64,000 nucleotides of DNA from Romanomermis culicivorax (GCA_963922205.1 CAWUHX010000151.1:124001-188000); one strand, 5' to 3'. Counted from the stretch's first letter, positions 1-12,068 are shown. Program-made: numbers and translations. The notes: generated from the sequence alone by a model not told the origin.

Positions 1-842
1 ATGCAGGAAAATGTATCTTTTTCAACATTTATTTAATACAAAAATTAGGCACGCGCCCAATAATTTGGATTTCTCAAATAGAAAAAAACATCTGCTATTT
101 TTCTGCGCTGATGATGTTTGAATCATATTCCAAATGGTAAGTTTAAGCTCACAAAATAGTAAACTATTCTAACACTGCAAAAAGATCGAGAAAAATCTTA
201 ATTTTATTCAATTATGTCAAAAAACAATACAAGATCGGGTCTTCAAAACACCAATTTCAGGTTTTTTCGCATTCAGGCGTCAATTTTCGTATTAGGAAAG
301 TTTATAAAACGTTTTTCCATAGGGCCTCCTAAGGTCTATCTATCATTACAAAGATCATGAACTTCCCGCATATGCTTTTTCTTATTTCAAAAAAGTTAGA
401 AATGAAAAAACCCACTGATTTTGACTTGGAACCAAAAAAACCAGGGGTCGGAAAAATAAACCACTCATATTTCTGTTCAAATACCATTTTTGAGCTCTAG
501 ATAAGGTTTCGAGCCGTCCGGTGATCATATGTTTTATTTATACATTTTTGAGCTTTTCTGAACATATTCTATTTATGTTTCTGCAGTCGATAATTTCCCA
601 AAAATAAACAAAAACGAAATTTTAGACTTTAGGGTCAGATTATGATAAGAATATATCGAAAGAATAGAAAAGTAACAAAAAGCCAAAGCGAGAAAAACCT
701 GAATTGTTATAGAAATATGCTCAGCCAAAATGGAGAGTCAATCATCATAGACTGCATTTGATTCATTTTTCTTTCCAGTGCCAAGCGGCGGAAAAAATTT
801 TTTGAATCCTGTACTCTAGAACGTTAGAAGAGTTTTTAAGAC
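1..842. repeat. AT-rich dispersed repeat (type R), no gene
   Basis: No coding potential is seen. Two stretches recur elsewhere in the window. The first 240 bases resemble 25290..25510 and the reverse complement of about 45070..45310 (shared text around 'aaaaattaggca' and a 'catctgctatttttctgcgctgatg'-like block). Bases 480..770 resemble 46620..46900. This marks an old multi-copy element; I could not define its ends or class. Confidence 0.45.
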
Positions 843-1217
843 TTAGCTTAAACCTTTATAACCAAAGAGTCTTTTTGTAAACCTTCGTTGAACTTTTTCT
901 ACCAATTTAGTATCCTCAACCAGGCAAGGATTCCAGAGTGGTGAACCATATTCCAGAATAGGGAGAGCATAGGATTTAAAAGCCCTGATTTTTAATTCAT
1001 TGAAGTTAGAGTGAAAACATTTTAAGATCAAATTTGCCACCCTAGATGCTTTTTTAACCACATAATTACAATGGACAGTTGCAGACAATTTTTCATTGAA
1101 CATAACACCAAGATCCTTCATCTCTGAAAGAGTAGGAATCAGAAAATCGTTTATATAATACTCAACTTTGGGGTTATTACTCCCAAAATGCAGAACAGAG
1201 CATTCGTGATCAGCAGC
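843..1217 (-). pseudogene. Non-LTR retrotransposon (LINE) reverse transcriptase fragment, C-terminal part
   Basis: About 125 codons are open on the minus strand. They resemble the region following the catalytic core of CR1/jockey-type LINE reverse transcriptases: a DLGVMFNEKLS motif, then a thumb-like segment with LPILEYGSPLWNP and VQRRFTKRLFGYKGL. The frame stays open upstream of the first ATG to about 1217 (FGSNNPKVEYYIND). The endonuclease, palm and YADD box are missing, so this is a 5'-truncated dead copy. The RRFTKRLFG motif recurs in the larger LINE relic at 6118..7483 (QRKFTKRLFGKNSS), so both belong to the same or a sister family. The family is clear; the exact clade is inferred. Confidence 0.7.
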
Positions 1218-2565
1218 ATCGAATTACCCTTATGACACGAAAAAGTGAAAAAAAATTTCCGTACCACCTAAACTGCAGAAGTACTAATTAATGTCGCCGA
1301 AAATAGAGATTTTTCATTAATTCTCTCAATTTTATCTCTCGATGCTGAGAATTTTTTAAACGTTTGCAAACCTGACTTTTGCGTTTATTGAAAATGGAAA
1401 TTGAAGACATCATTCTTGACCAGGGTTGGCGGGCATTGGGTTTTTGGGTTGAAGGGTTTTTCAGGTTGGAAAATTGGACATTTCGGGTTTCTGGGTTTTT
1501 TGAGAAAAAAATTATTTTTTTTTTGTTCTCAGGAATACAAGTTTCTTTCTGATTTAATAACCAAATTGAGAGTTGAGCCAACTTTAGTAACTGCAATGTA
1601 GTCTTTTCTGACACTGACATGACCATAGAGTTGAGATGAGATCACACAACATCAACAAAGAAATCAAATGCTATCGTAAATTTTCAATTCAGGAGCCTTC
1701 TTAGCTTTATTCGATTCGGTTCCTGTGACTGTGCTGTTGAGTTGACTTATTCTAATCGAAAAGCTAAAGATTCATATTCAATAAATTTAACTCATGTTTA
1801 AATTCTCTTTTGGCTGAAGTTGATTTGATTCGGTAGTTCATCTAAATATTAGGCAGATTTTACTGCTCTTAAGTCATGAGCAGTAAAAAAACACAGCAAG
1901 TTGCATAATCGATTGCCATCTGCATCAGTCAAAAAGCTAGTCTTCATGAAATTCAATGCCAAACATTTTTTTGACGGTGCATTAGTAAGGTAAAGTGGGG
2001 TGACTATGATCAGGGGCGACTTTGATCAGAGTATGGCATTTGATAACTATCTGAGATCAGCAGGTCATTTTTGAATGTAGACAACCTCACTCCCCAACGC
2101 CCCCCCCCCCTATTACAGGTATGATCTTCTGTTCACGAATATCTGTTGGAGAGATTTATTTTCCAGCGTTTCAGAATATAAAAACATGAAAATTTTTCCG
2201 GCGCTCCGCGCCGGAATGGGGAGAAAATTACACTTCATCAGTTTGATTTTAATTTATTCCTCAATGTTGTAAAGGTTTATTTTCTAGGATTACAGAAGGC
2301 GCAAATTCGAAAAAATTTTCCGGCGCTCCGCGCCAGATTAAGAACTAAATAAAATTAGATGATTCCAATCGGAACCACAGAAATGTTAGTAGCGGATAAA
2401 TTCATGAGAACTCTTTCGTTAAAATGCTTTACCCGCTACTATAGAACAACAATATTTTCTTCATGAGCTCATTTTGACTAACATAAACAGAATTTTCTCA
2501 CTTTTCTCCTCATTTTAGCAGGTTTCTGACTCCAAATACAACAAAATGTTTGGGTGGGTATCATA
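1218..2565. other. Intergenic, repeat-derived; solo hAT-like end and GC hairpins
   Basis: No gene is seen. At 1421 a hAT-like terminus (CAGGGTTGGC) matches the ends of the elements at 2743..4020 and 56941..58004, but no partner end was found. Bases 1989..2095 match the reverse complement of 8036..8150 (GGGGCGACTTTGATCA text). Two GC-rich hairpins, CCGGCGCTCCGCGCC, sit at 2198 and 2320 in otherwise AT-rich sequence. Confidence 0.45.
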
Positions 2566-2742
2566 CCTGTACTTGGGGGGGGGGTTGGGGGGACCCCCCC
2601 AACTTGGCCAACCCAGTACCCAAAATCATTTACCCCCCCCCCCCCAGTTTGGAAAAAATTAAAAAAATTTGCAAAAAAAGTGTATGTTTTTTGGCCTTTT
2701 TTGGGAAAAATTTCGACTTTTTTCTACCCCCCCCCCCCCAAC

Positions 2743-4020
2743 CAGGGTTGGCAAAAACCAAACTTTTGAAATTTCGAGTTTTTGGTTTTTTAGTGGTTTT
2801 TTTGGTTTTTTAGTGGTTTTTTTCTGGTTTAATTTTTTAGAATGTTTGGCACATCAAAATAACTATGTTAAAAAATGCTGGAAGCTCCCCCTATCATCTT
2901 AGACTAGTTAGGAAGCCTTAAAATGGCAGCTAGAAGTATTAATCTTATCAGAAGTGTCATTACTTTATGCTATAGGAAATCGCTATTATAGCAATAAAAA
3001 TGCAGTAATAGCGGGCACACAAGAAAGAAACGATGAGTGGAGAACATAAGAGAATTAAAAATTGAACAGAGCATGCGATATGTAAAGCATACCTGTACTT
3101 GGGGGGGGGCTTGGGGGCAACCCTGTACCCAAAATGATTTCCCCCCCCCCCAGTTTGGAAAAAAATTTTTCAAAAAAGTGTATGTTTTTTGGCCTTTTTT
3201 GGGAAAAATTTCGACTTTTTCCTCCCCCCCCCCCCCCCAACTGGTCGGAGGTCTTACAGGTATGATGTAAAGGGAAAATTCAAGAAAAAAGAAGAAAAAA
3301 GACAAATAAAGGGAAATATACAATAACGTCATGTACATAAAGTAATCAAAACTCTTAAGAAATCAACCAAAAAAATGTATCAATGCATCACAAAATATGC
3401 GTAGGAAAGCAGAAATGACACAACTTTGAAGTATACCGTTTTTGATAAGAGGGTTTCAAATACATATATTTTGTGTACGATTTTTTCAACTTAGCGACTC
3501 CTTGTTAACCTAAAGTATGCAGTTATTGAATTGAAAATATTGAACATATGGGGTTCAATCAAGCCTAACAGATCTGAATAAAATTTTATTATTGTTGTCT
3601 CCTTTATATTTTAAAATTTCGAGCTAATAAAATTGAAAATCTTACTGTAACAATAAATTCGGAATATTAAACTCCATCATACTTTATAAAATTTTGATGA
3701 TTATATGGATCAATGAATGTCATCCGATATGGTATGAATAATAGCGAACTGGACTCATGTACTAAATGTGTGCTCGCATGATGGATACATAAAATATCGA
3801 CTGATTTATATACATCTTTCGTGTACAAAATATATCATAAAAATACGACTTTTTTCTACTTTTTATTGAAGTCAGTTCAACTAAATTAATTGTATTGTTA
3901 ATTTAGATAGACACTAATACATGTCTAGAAGTTCGACTATTTGAAAAAGCAGTTTTCCGGTCATTTTAGAAAAAAACCAAAATAACCAAAAACCAAAAAA
4001 CCAAAGCCTTGCCAACCCTG
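2743..4020. mobile_element. hAT-like non-autonomous element with perfect 8-bp target-site duplication
   Basis: The termini are CAGGGTTGGCAAAAACCA at the left and the inverted AGCCTTGCCAACCCTG at the right. Both are flanked by the identical octamer CCCCCAAC (2735..2742 and 4021..4028). An 8-bp duplication and CAGGG...CCCTG ends are the hAT signature. Subterminal regions are runs of GGTTTTTT and AACCAAAAA. No transposase remains in its 1,278 bp. It landed inside MITE A copy 1 and later received MITE A copy 2 itself. Confidence 0.8.
3092..3260. mobile_element. MITE family A, copy 2 (intact, nested inside the hAT-like element)
   Basis: A 169-bp element with TA|CCTGTACTTGGGG at the left and GACCTCTTACAGG|TA at the right. 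The interior is nearly identical to copy 1, including the TTTTTTGGCCTTTTTTGGG segment. Because copy 1 was already present when the hAT element inserted, this second copy shows that family A was mobile both before and after the hAT insertion. Confidence 0.75.
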
Positions 4021-4194
4021 CCCCCAACTGGTCGGAGGTCTTACAGGTATGGTGGGTAGCTCCTAAAATGCATAAGGAAGCATCCATTGCCACACAATAA
4101 ACGTTTTCAAAAATGTGGAAAATTTTTGGAAAATGAGCGAAAAAATTTTGGGTCCGGTTCTCAAGTGGATAAAATCTTCGAGGAAAAAAAACGG

Positions 4195-4375
4195 TGGTTG
4201 GGGTGGTAAACCCGAAATTTTTTTTGGGAGGGGGGGGGGTTGAAAAAGTCGAAAATTTTCTCAAAGAAGGCACTATTTTGCCAATTTATTTTAATTTGTC
4301 CATGTTGAGGGGATTAGGTATAGGGTTGGCCAAGTTGGGGGGTCCCTCCCCCAAACACACTCACAATTAACAGGT
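4195..4375 (-). mobile_element. MITE family A, copy 3 (degenerate)
   Basis: Inverse-oriented relic with GGGTTGGCCAAGTTGGGG and an AATTAACAGG|TA-like right terminus, plus the G-run and GTCGAAAATTTT interior of the family. The left terminus is not recognisable. Confidence 0.45.
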
Positions 4376-6117
4376 AGAGCCGTTTCTCAGTGTTGCCAAG
4401 TAGTCACCTTCAAAAACCCCCAATTTTTTCGCCAAAAAACCCCAAAAAAACCTCAATCGTTCCAAAAAACCCCTAAAAAACCTTAAAAATTTTTGAAAAT
4501 CCCTAGAAAAACCCCAATTTTTGAAAACATAGAATAAATTCAATTCATAGATGAAAAAATAAATCAAGCATAAGTTTTTTAAGAATCAACAACTTTATTC
4601 AGCTGCTAGCTGCAGAATTTCATCTTCATCATCACATTCAGCCGATTGCTGCACCAAACATGCCCGACGTAAATTTTTTCAACATAGGTTTTGTTACAGT
4701 AAAAGAATTACAACTTTCATTCCTTAAAACCAAGCCATATCGCACACGTAGAATACTGTCCAACAATACTGTTAGAAAATTGTGGGTTTCAAACTTCAAA
4801 GATCAAACTAAATTAAACCTGTATGTTTTAATTTTGAAAAGATTCAGAAATTCAGTTAGAAGCTTCTTAAACGATGCCTAAGCCTCAGCTTGCAGTGCTT
4901 GCACAAATACAACACAAAATCTCTAACTTCTAAGCCTCCTAATCCTAATTCTAATCCATACTCAGTGTTTTTTCTGCACCCAGCAAAATTTTTTCCATAT
5001 TTCCCGAAATCGTTTTTTTCGCTTAAAAATGCTTACAGATTCCTTATTTATGTATGTGTTTTTGAACTTTTTCAAACCTTCCGGTGTTTTTAGTGCCGTT
5101 AATTTATCAAAATTGAGGGAAAAATTGAAATTTTTGAGTTTGATCGAGGTCTAATCTACAAGCATTGTGGAACAAATTTTCCAGCAAACTATCCAGGAGC
5201 ATACTGACTTTGAATTACGTGAGAAATTGATGCTTAAGTCCTCTATGATGTCAAGTGAGAGCCCGAAAAAAGATACTAATCTTTCCGGCGCTAAGCGCCA
5301 GAAAAATTTTTTGGGCATTGACATTCTGTGATGCTGGAAAATCAATTTTCCGAAAATTTATTTCAAGAAATAGATTCGAATTTTGTGCTCAAAAGTTGTA
5401 ATTTCTAGAATTTTATTATTTGAAAAATTTCAAAACCAGTAATTTATTCATAAACTCTCATGAACTTGATCGAAAAGAAATGAGTAAGAAGAGTAGAAAT
5501 TTCCGAAAACTACTTCCATGAAGCTTTTGAATTAATTTCACGTTTAGAAAAGAATAGTCGCTTCAAAAAATTTAGAGACTTGATGTATCGATCTTTCTCA
5601 AAAAATGTGCCAAGGAAAAAATGCGAATCTTCATTAAATATTAAGATAAAATATTGAAAATTACCAATTGAAACAAACATAAGATAATACGTTTAGGATG
5701 ATGACAACTATTATATAGATAAAGTGATAAGTGAAGGCAGACATGCTAAAAGCTGCGCTTGAGCTAGGTAATACATAATAATGATTATTGAAGTTATAAC
5801 AGGCACGAAGCGCCGGAAAATTTGGAGATTATGATCTTCTAAAATTCACCAAAATGCATCTTTTGTGTATCATGTCCCCAAAATTTTCTTCCCCAAATGG
5901 GGAAAGAGCCCAAAATTTTTTTCTTTTTCTAAAATTTTTTCCAAAAAAAGAACGATTAGGGGGAAAAGCACTGCCTGCTACAATAGAATAATAGAATATA
6001 TGTAGTGAAAATGCAAATTAAATGTGTAATGCAATGTTAAATTTGAACCAAATTATAGTTTTTTTACTAGACATTTTAAAACCTGATCAAATAAAATATG
6101 CTATCCTAAAAATATTA

Positions 6118-7790
6118 AGAAGGCATTCTCTAAAACGTTGACTCTATGGAGAAGGTACAAATCATCTAGAACTATTGCAGATGAACTGAAATACAAGTCT
6201 CATTCTTTACACTTGAAGAAATTAATCTCTACTCATCAGGCTTCTATTGAAGAGAAAATAATTCGCTAAAATAACCCTAAATCCTTCTATAATTTTGTAA
6301 ACTCTAAATTGAACATCAGAGGTCAAATTCTCCCCACACGAAAAGACGCCCATACTGTTGTTCATGATCCAAAAGAAATCAGTGGATTATTCAACGATTA
6401 TTTCTTATCAGTCTTTAAGATTGATGACTGTTCTATTCCTGATTTTCCCTTGACAACCAAGTCAAAACTTACATCTGTGCGATTCTCTGTTGAACTAGTC
6501 ACTACTGAAATTAAAAAATGAATTCTTCCTATGCTCTTAGACCTGACAGTTTATGTGCACATTTCTACAAAAAACTGGCACACCACCTAGCCATTCCATT
6601 AACCAGTATTTTTGAAGTTTCCTTCCAAACTTCTTCAATTCTTAGTTTTTGGAATCAAGCAAATCTAATACCAATCTTCAATAAAGGAGATTACAGGCCT
6701 ATATCTCTCTGCTGTGTTAGTTGAAAAATTATGGAATCTATCGTGAACAATTCTTTGATCTGCTATCTGAAATGTAATTCTCTTTTGACTCAACACCAAT
6801 ATGGTTTCTTGCCCAGTAAATCTTGTGAACTACAGCTTTGGACAAGAAATATTGGTTATGGTATTTCTTTGGATTGTGTCTGCGTAGATTTTCAAAAAGC
6901 CTTTGATTCTGTATCTCACTCTAAATTATTACTTGAACTAGCAGGTTATGGTTCCTTGATCTTGAAAGCTTTTACTTCGAGAAATAAATCAGTTTTAATT
7001 GAAGCCTTCAATACATATGTCAGACCTATACTTGAGTACTGCTCCACCATGTGCAATCCTTTTCACATGAATGAAATTCTGCTGATCGAAAATATACAAC
7101 GGAAGTTTACCAAGAGATTATTTGGTAAAAACTCCAGCCTGTCTTGTGAAGAACGTCTAAAAGCTCTTTATCGAGAACGACTTGATACACGCAGATTAAT
7201 AGCTGCTCTTTCTTTAATGTATAAAATTATCAGAGATCACACCTGTATTGTCAAAAATGATTTCTTTATGCTAAACTCTAATGACAACACTCGTCGCCAA
7301 CATGATTTCAAGCTCATTACTGGCAAATCTAAAACCAATTTGAGATTATATGATTTTTGTAACAGGTATATCAATATATGGAATAACCTTCCTTCAGAAG
7401 CTATCAATTCTTCCAGTCTGCAATCTTTTAAGAACAAAATTATGAAGATCGATTTTTCCAAATTCTATGGGGGAGCACGTTAGTTCGTTACACTTTGTAA
7501 CCTGCGCTTCCTAGACTAATCGAACTTGTCTTTACAGTAGTTTGTACATTCCGATTTTACATTACGTTGAAACTTTTGTTCTGTTTTATTTCCGTTTTTT
7601 AACCTTGTCTACTTTTTAGATATTTTTTTCTCGCTATCTTTGTGTATTTTCTTTTTACATTAGTTCGATCTTGAAAATGTTTTTAGTGTTTCACCGTAAT
7701 ACTCTATGGATTTTTCAATATTTGCTTTCTTTTGTCTTCAACTAGTAATCATCATCATCATCATCATGATCATCAAAATCTCAAAATAAG
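6118..7790 (+). pseudogene. Non-LTR retrotransposon (CR1/jockey-like LINE) relic, RT region with internal deletion
   Basis: Plus-strand fragments in shifting frames reproduce the order of a LINE ORF2. First comes an inter-domain stretch ending KEISGLFNDYFLSVF. Next are the RT motifs ANLIPIFNKGDYRPISL, LTQHQYGFLPSKSC and VDFQKAFDSVSHSKLL. The sequence then jumps straight to the post-catalytic region (RPILEYCSTMCNPF, IQRKFTKRLFGKN, ...INIWNNLPSEAINSSS). The segment that should hold the YADD catalytic box is deleted. Stops or frameshifts occur near 6268, 6518 and 6722. The 3' end is at about 7790, after a (TCA)n tract at 7747..7773, a typical simple-repeat tail for this class. Nested in the hAT-like element, so it is younger than that insertion or arrived with it. 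Not functional. Confidence 0.8.
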
Positions 7791-8035
7791 AAAAATAATT
7801 GATTTTAAAAGTTCAGAATCAATGACTGACACATTATAGAAGAATATATGTGATCAAAGGCAGGACTCTAAAAATTCTGCTCCAGTGCAGAAATCACAAA
7901 AAAATCTTGCACAAAGCCTAAAAAGTCTGCATTGTGCCGAAAAAAACATTGTCCATACTTATAGTAAGCCTGCTTAGTTGAAAGCTAAAACGTAGACTTC
8001 AATCCCAACGTGAATTGTCGGCTGAGTTTGATAGA

Positions 8036-8150
8036 GTAAGAGGTTGTCTACACAGCAAAACTGACCTGCTGATCTCAAATAGTTATCAAATGACATACTC
8101 TGATCAAAGTCGCCCCTGATCAAAGTCACCCCACTTAACCTTACCCTAAA
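8036..8150 (-). repeat. Dispersed repeat D, inverted copy of 1989..2095
   Basis: Reverse complement of the left copy with only scattered mismatches: GGGGTGACTTTGATCAGG, a GAGTATG..ATTTGATAACTAT segment and the GAGATCAGCAGGTCA segment are shared. It carries no ORF. Confidence 0.55.
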
Positions 8151-8535
8151 TTCATTCAATATTATTATTTACTTTAAGGAAATTTTTTGGAAAAAAACAC
8201 GCTGCTCCAAAAGCCAAAATTTGGTAATTAAACCAAAAACATGCTAATTCAATTGTAAATTACACAAACTGGCCACACTGTTCAATCAATATTCATTTCA
8301 GTTTTCATTTTTTCAATTCCATCACGCTTATTTCTTTTTTTTATACAGTAATTCTCCATCAAGCACACAAAATTCAAACAAGCCAATTCGTTGAAAAACC
8401 CCCAAAACCTCAAAAATAAAAATAAAAAACCCCTAAAAAACCCCTGAAACAAAAAACCCCTAAAAAAACCTCAATGCCCACGAAAAACCCCTAGATTTGG
8501 GGAAAAACCCCTAACTTGGCAACACTGCCGTTTCT

Positions 8536-9020
8536 TCTGGAGAACTTTGGCCGGTGGAAAAAAATCAATCGATCTTACTGTAGTTCTGTGATAACCATTC
8601 TCAAGCGTCTCCGACAATCTGTCTTGATTTTCCACACATAAAAATGACTACTCCACATTGCTGTCAATAGATTAACTTTGATATCTTATCTCATTTTGTA
8701 ATTGATAACCCACCATATTCTGTCCAAATATGTGATGATAATACTGAAACTGAAACCGACTAAAACTACTATAGCCTGTTTTCTATAAAATGCGTTCAAA
8801 TAGAAAAGTGACACAAATCTGTTAAAGGTTTGATAAGTATGCCCACAAATCTCCAGTCCTACATGATATATTGTTTGCCAGAAAATCGTGGAAATCTGAA
8901 ATAATACTTGCTTTCCACTTTCATTATCTAGAAGCTTTTCACAAAAAACAGACTATAATTATTTTTTGACTGGAGCTTCACTAATTCTATAAACATAACT
9001 TTTTACATTATGAAAATGAT
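8536..9020. other. Intergenic, nothing recognised
   Basis: AT-rich sequence between the hAT-like element and the foldback element. No ORF, RNA gene or repeat boundary seen. Confidence 0.4.
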
Positions 9021-9026
9021 GAAGAC

Positions 9027-10705
9027 TGCGGTGGACGAGACCGGAAAAATCAAGAAAAAAAGTTTTCCATCAAGAAAAAAAATTTTCATCAAGAAAAAAA
9101 ATTTTCGCCAAGAAGAAAAATTATGCGCCAGAAAATTTTCATTTGGCGCCAGAAAAAAAAAATTTGGCCGAAAAACTTTTTTTTCGCGATGAAAAATAGA
9201 AATAGTCATTTTGCCGGACTCGGGCACCATCGGCCGAGGCCGGCAATAAGTTACAGCAATATCACTTGCCGCTCTCGGGCACCTGCATCGGCCGAAACCG
9301 GCAGAATCAGGAAAAAAAATTTCTTCCAAGAAAATTTTTACTTGGCAGCAGAAAAAAAATATTTTGCAATAAAAAAAATTTTTTTGATGGAAAAAATTTT
9401 TTCCGTGATGAAAAATGGAAATTTTCATTTGCCGCTCTCGGGCGCCTGCATTGGCCGAGATAGGCAACGGCCGAGAGCAGCAGTAATCGGCCAATTCCGA
9501 TGAATTATTTGCAGCTTTGGTCTGCAGTTCATCGTGCTAAGCCTGAAAATGCTGCAACTTTTAAGATAAAAATTGCCATAGAATCTTATATTTTTCAAAA
9601 AAAACGCCATTAACAGGCCAATTAATGACCAATTTTGATCAAAATTCAGTCAAAATACTAAATTTTCGGGGGCTTTGCGCCAACTAAGTATATTTACGAC
9701 TCTTTGGCACATAAGCGCGACTCTTTTGATCATTTTCCTTATTTTGAGCGAGAATTTAGCAAAAACTTTTACTTGGAGATCCCGCCCCGATTTCGGGTGC
9801 TCATAAGCCTGGAGCCGTAAGGACGCTAAAGTCTATAGACCGACCTATGGCCGGTGTACATTCAGATTGGGCAAAAGCTTTTTAAAAGTATTTTGGCTGT
9901 CTAAATGAAGACCGCAGTCTATAGACTTCAGCCCGTCAGAAAAGGACCAGTAGAAACTGTGATATTACTAATGTAATCAAATATTAGTACCCATAACTAT
10001 AAAAAATTAAGATGAACTTTTTGGAGGATGTTTTTGGGTCGGTCTCAGAGAGATCTACAGATCGATGCCCAATTGGCCACATTCTGTAAATAATTCAAAT
10101 GCCCAGAGAAAAAGTTTCTCAAACAGTAAATTTATACAATTGCTCATTTATTGGCCTATTAATAGCATTTTTTGAAAAATGTGTGGGCTCTGTGGCAATT
10201 TTTAACCTTTAAAGGTTGCTGCCTTTCAAGGCTTACGACGATGAACTAGACCAAAGCTGCCAATAATCAATGCGAATTGGCCGCACACTTCCCTTGTTTT
10301 TTGCGCCATTATAAGCAGATGAAAAGAAACAGAACATGCTCATCAATTATTGCCGCTCTCGGCTGTTGCCGATCTCGGCTGATGCAGGTGAAATTTTTTT
10401 TCTCGGCGAAAAAAATTTTTTCCCCGCGAAAAATTTTTTTTTTTTGATTTTGTCGGTCTCGGCCGACACAGGTGCCCGAGAGCGGCAAGTGCTATTACTG
10501 TAACTTGTTGCCGGCCTCTTCCAGTTACCAGTCTCGGCCGATGCACAGGTGCCCGAGAGCGGCAAATTGAAAATTTCGATTTTTCATCGCGGAAAAAAGT
10601 TTCCGATGGAAATTTTCTAGCGCAAAATTATATTTCGTTGACGAAAAATTTTTTTTCTCGGTGAAAAAATTTTTTTTCTTGATTTTGCCGGTCTCGTCCA
10701 CCGTA
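9027..10705. mobile_element. Foldback-type element, two long inverted arms, 6-bp duplication
   Basis: The ends read TGCGGTGGACGAGACCGG at the left and, inverted, TACGGTGGACGAGACCGG at the right. Each is flanked outside by GAAGAC (9021..9026, 10706..10711). The inverted arms run inward for roughly 600 bases each, to about 9660 and 10120, with moderate mismatch. The outer part of each arm carries several copies of a GC-rich unit (GCCGCTCTCGGGCACCTG followed by ATCGGCCGA and a CCGGCA-like block) separated by A-rich spacers with GAAAAAAATTTT text. The roughly 460-bp spacer has no gene. ORFs of up to 163 codons here are translations of the inverted repeats. No superfamily is certain: 6-bp duplication and long structured arms resemble foldback-like DNA elements. 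Confidence 0.7.
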
Positions 10706-10711
10706 GAAGAC

Positions 10712-12068
10712 ATTTTTTCAGATTGAAAAATTAAATCATTCATCTATCGTCTCTTGGAATGCTAGTAAAAAATAACAGTATAAAGCAATTCCTACTCCAT
10801 ACGATTTTCCGCTAGAACATGTCAAATAATTCCATACGTTGTGAGCACACTCAATTAGTCTATTTATTTTGGAAAAGCAGAAAAATGCAGTGAAGCGTTA
10901 AAAATAAATTCAAATCGAAAAAATAGCAGATTTATGACTGTAATCCATAAGAAAAACTTTCTCGTTCAGATACAAACTGGCTGACTTCTCAATGGTCATG
11001 CATGGTCTCACATTCAGCGAAACTCAAAATAGCGAGAATCAATACAACGATTGTCAGAACAGCGAAGTCTCAGAACAGATTCAAAAAATATCGGATTTTT
11101 AAAAAGGTTATCTTTAAAATCGAAAAAATTGAGATTGGGCGGGCTAGACGCTTTGGCGCGTGGTATTCGGTCCATAATTTCGATCTGGTGGACGATTGTC
11201 ACACATTTTGGCACCAATCACCATATTTCTGACATTATGGCCCTATAGCATGTGTTTTCACCATACAGCCCTTTATTCTGGTTTATTTATTATTAACATA
11301 TCTACATGCATGTTTTTTATTTCTTTTTTCCTTTATTTACTTATTCCCTGTTATATTCTTCTTATTTTGGGCCACTTTTGGTTCTTTTTGTTTAATTCTT
11401 TCAGCTTGCGTACTTTTGTCCTAATTTTTTGTTCCACAGTATGCAGTTGTTCACTCCATAAAAACTGAATCTACTTTTTTGGTCGCTGCATCTGCCATTA
11501 AAGTGAATGGACTATAGTAGCACAATTTCGATTACATACTATGCTCATCAGATCGTTAGTATCAATTTACCAGAACCACAACTAAAACCATTCTTTAGTT
11601 TTTTTGCATAAACGTACGGGTTCCGGTATAATCATCAGTCAATGTTCAAACAAAGCTCATAAAGCAAAAATTGTGACATTTTCGAATGCAAGAAATCTGC
11701 AGGCAGATAATCCTGCGTTTGTATGCTAAAACATTATTTCTCATTGTTTTACAGTCAATCTTGGCTTTTCTGCTCGAAAAATTATTGAAGACTATTCGAT
11801 ATTGCTTACAAATTTTGAGCCCTATGTGATGTAATTGGAATATTAAGTAGTACTTTTATTAAGAATTTCGAGAAAAGCAAATTATAAGTCGATTACCGGC
11901 ACGTACGGCGTTGTTTGTTTCGTTGTTTATATGATGCAAGTTTATGTAACTGATTACGCAATCCATTACTTTGTAAGGGCAGATACAGTAACCGAAGGAA
12001 AAATTAGTGAGCTTTACATCAATTAATCATGTCACGTGCCCAAAAGCTTTTGTGAAACCCTGTTTGCT
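10712..12068. other. Intergenic, nothing recognised
   Basis: AT-rich DNA without a supportable ORF. Short ORFs near 11002..11250 and 11196..11468 lack family resemblance and the latter is a low-complexity hydrophobic translation. Confidence 0.4.

Larger units (their letters stand above)
2566..4047. mobile_element. MITE family A, copy 1 (outer element, interrupted)
   Basis: The ends read TA|CCTGTACTTGGGG and GGTCTTACAGG|TA, an imperfect inverted repeat flanked by TA, as expected for Tc1/mariner-like MITEs. Its interior (long G and C runs, TTTGGAAAAAA, TTTTTGGGAAAAATTTCGAC) is nearly identical to the intact copy at 3092..3260. The copy is split at the sequence CCCCCAAC by the hAT-like element at 2743..4020. 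It has no coding capacity; any short ORFs here are low-complexity shadows. Confidence 0.7.
4388..8527. mobile_element. hAT-like element, 4.1 kb, perfect 8-bp target-site duplication
   Basis: The terminal inverted repeats are CAGTGTTGCCAAGTAGTC at the left and its counterpart ACTTGGCAACACTG at the right. The identical octamer CCGTTTCT lies outside both ends (4380..4387 and 8528..8535). Subterminal regions are rich in AAAACCCC / CCCCTAAAAAA repeats. I recognise no hAT transposase inside; a 73-codon ORF at 4660..4881 is unassigned. The body carries a LINE relic (6118..7790), the hairpin CCGGCGCTAAGCGCC at 5285 and other repeats, so much of the length is secondary insertion. The duplication and termini are directly visible; the hAT assignment is by TSD length and the CAG...CTG ends. 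Confidence 0.75.

Noticed and set aside
2550..3338. ORFs with poly-Pro/poly-Gly stretches
   Set aside because: They come from C and G homopolymers of the MITEs.
9003..9503. Long ORFs on both strands of the foldback element
   Set aside because: They translate the inverted repeats and A-rich spacers (KKNFF, EKIF runs) and appear in mirrored form in the other arm.
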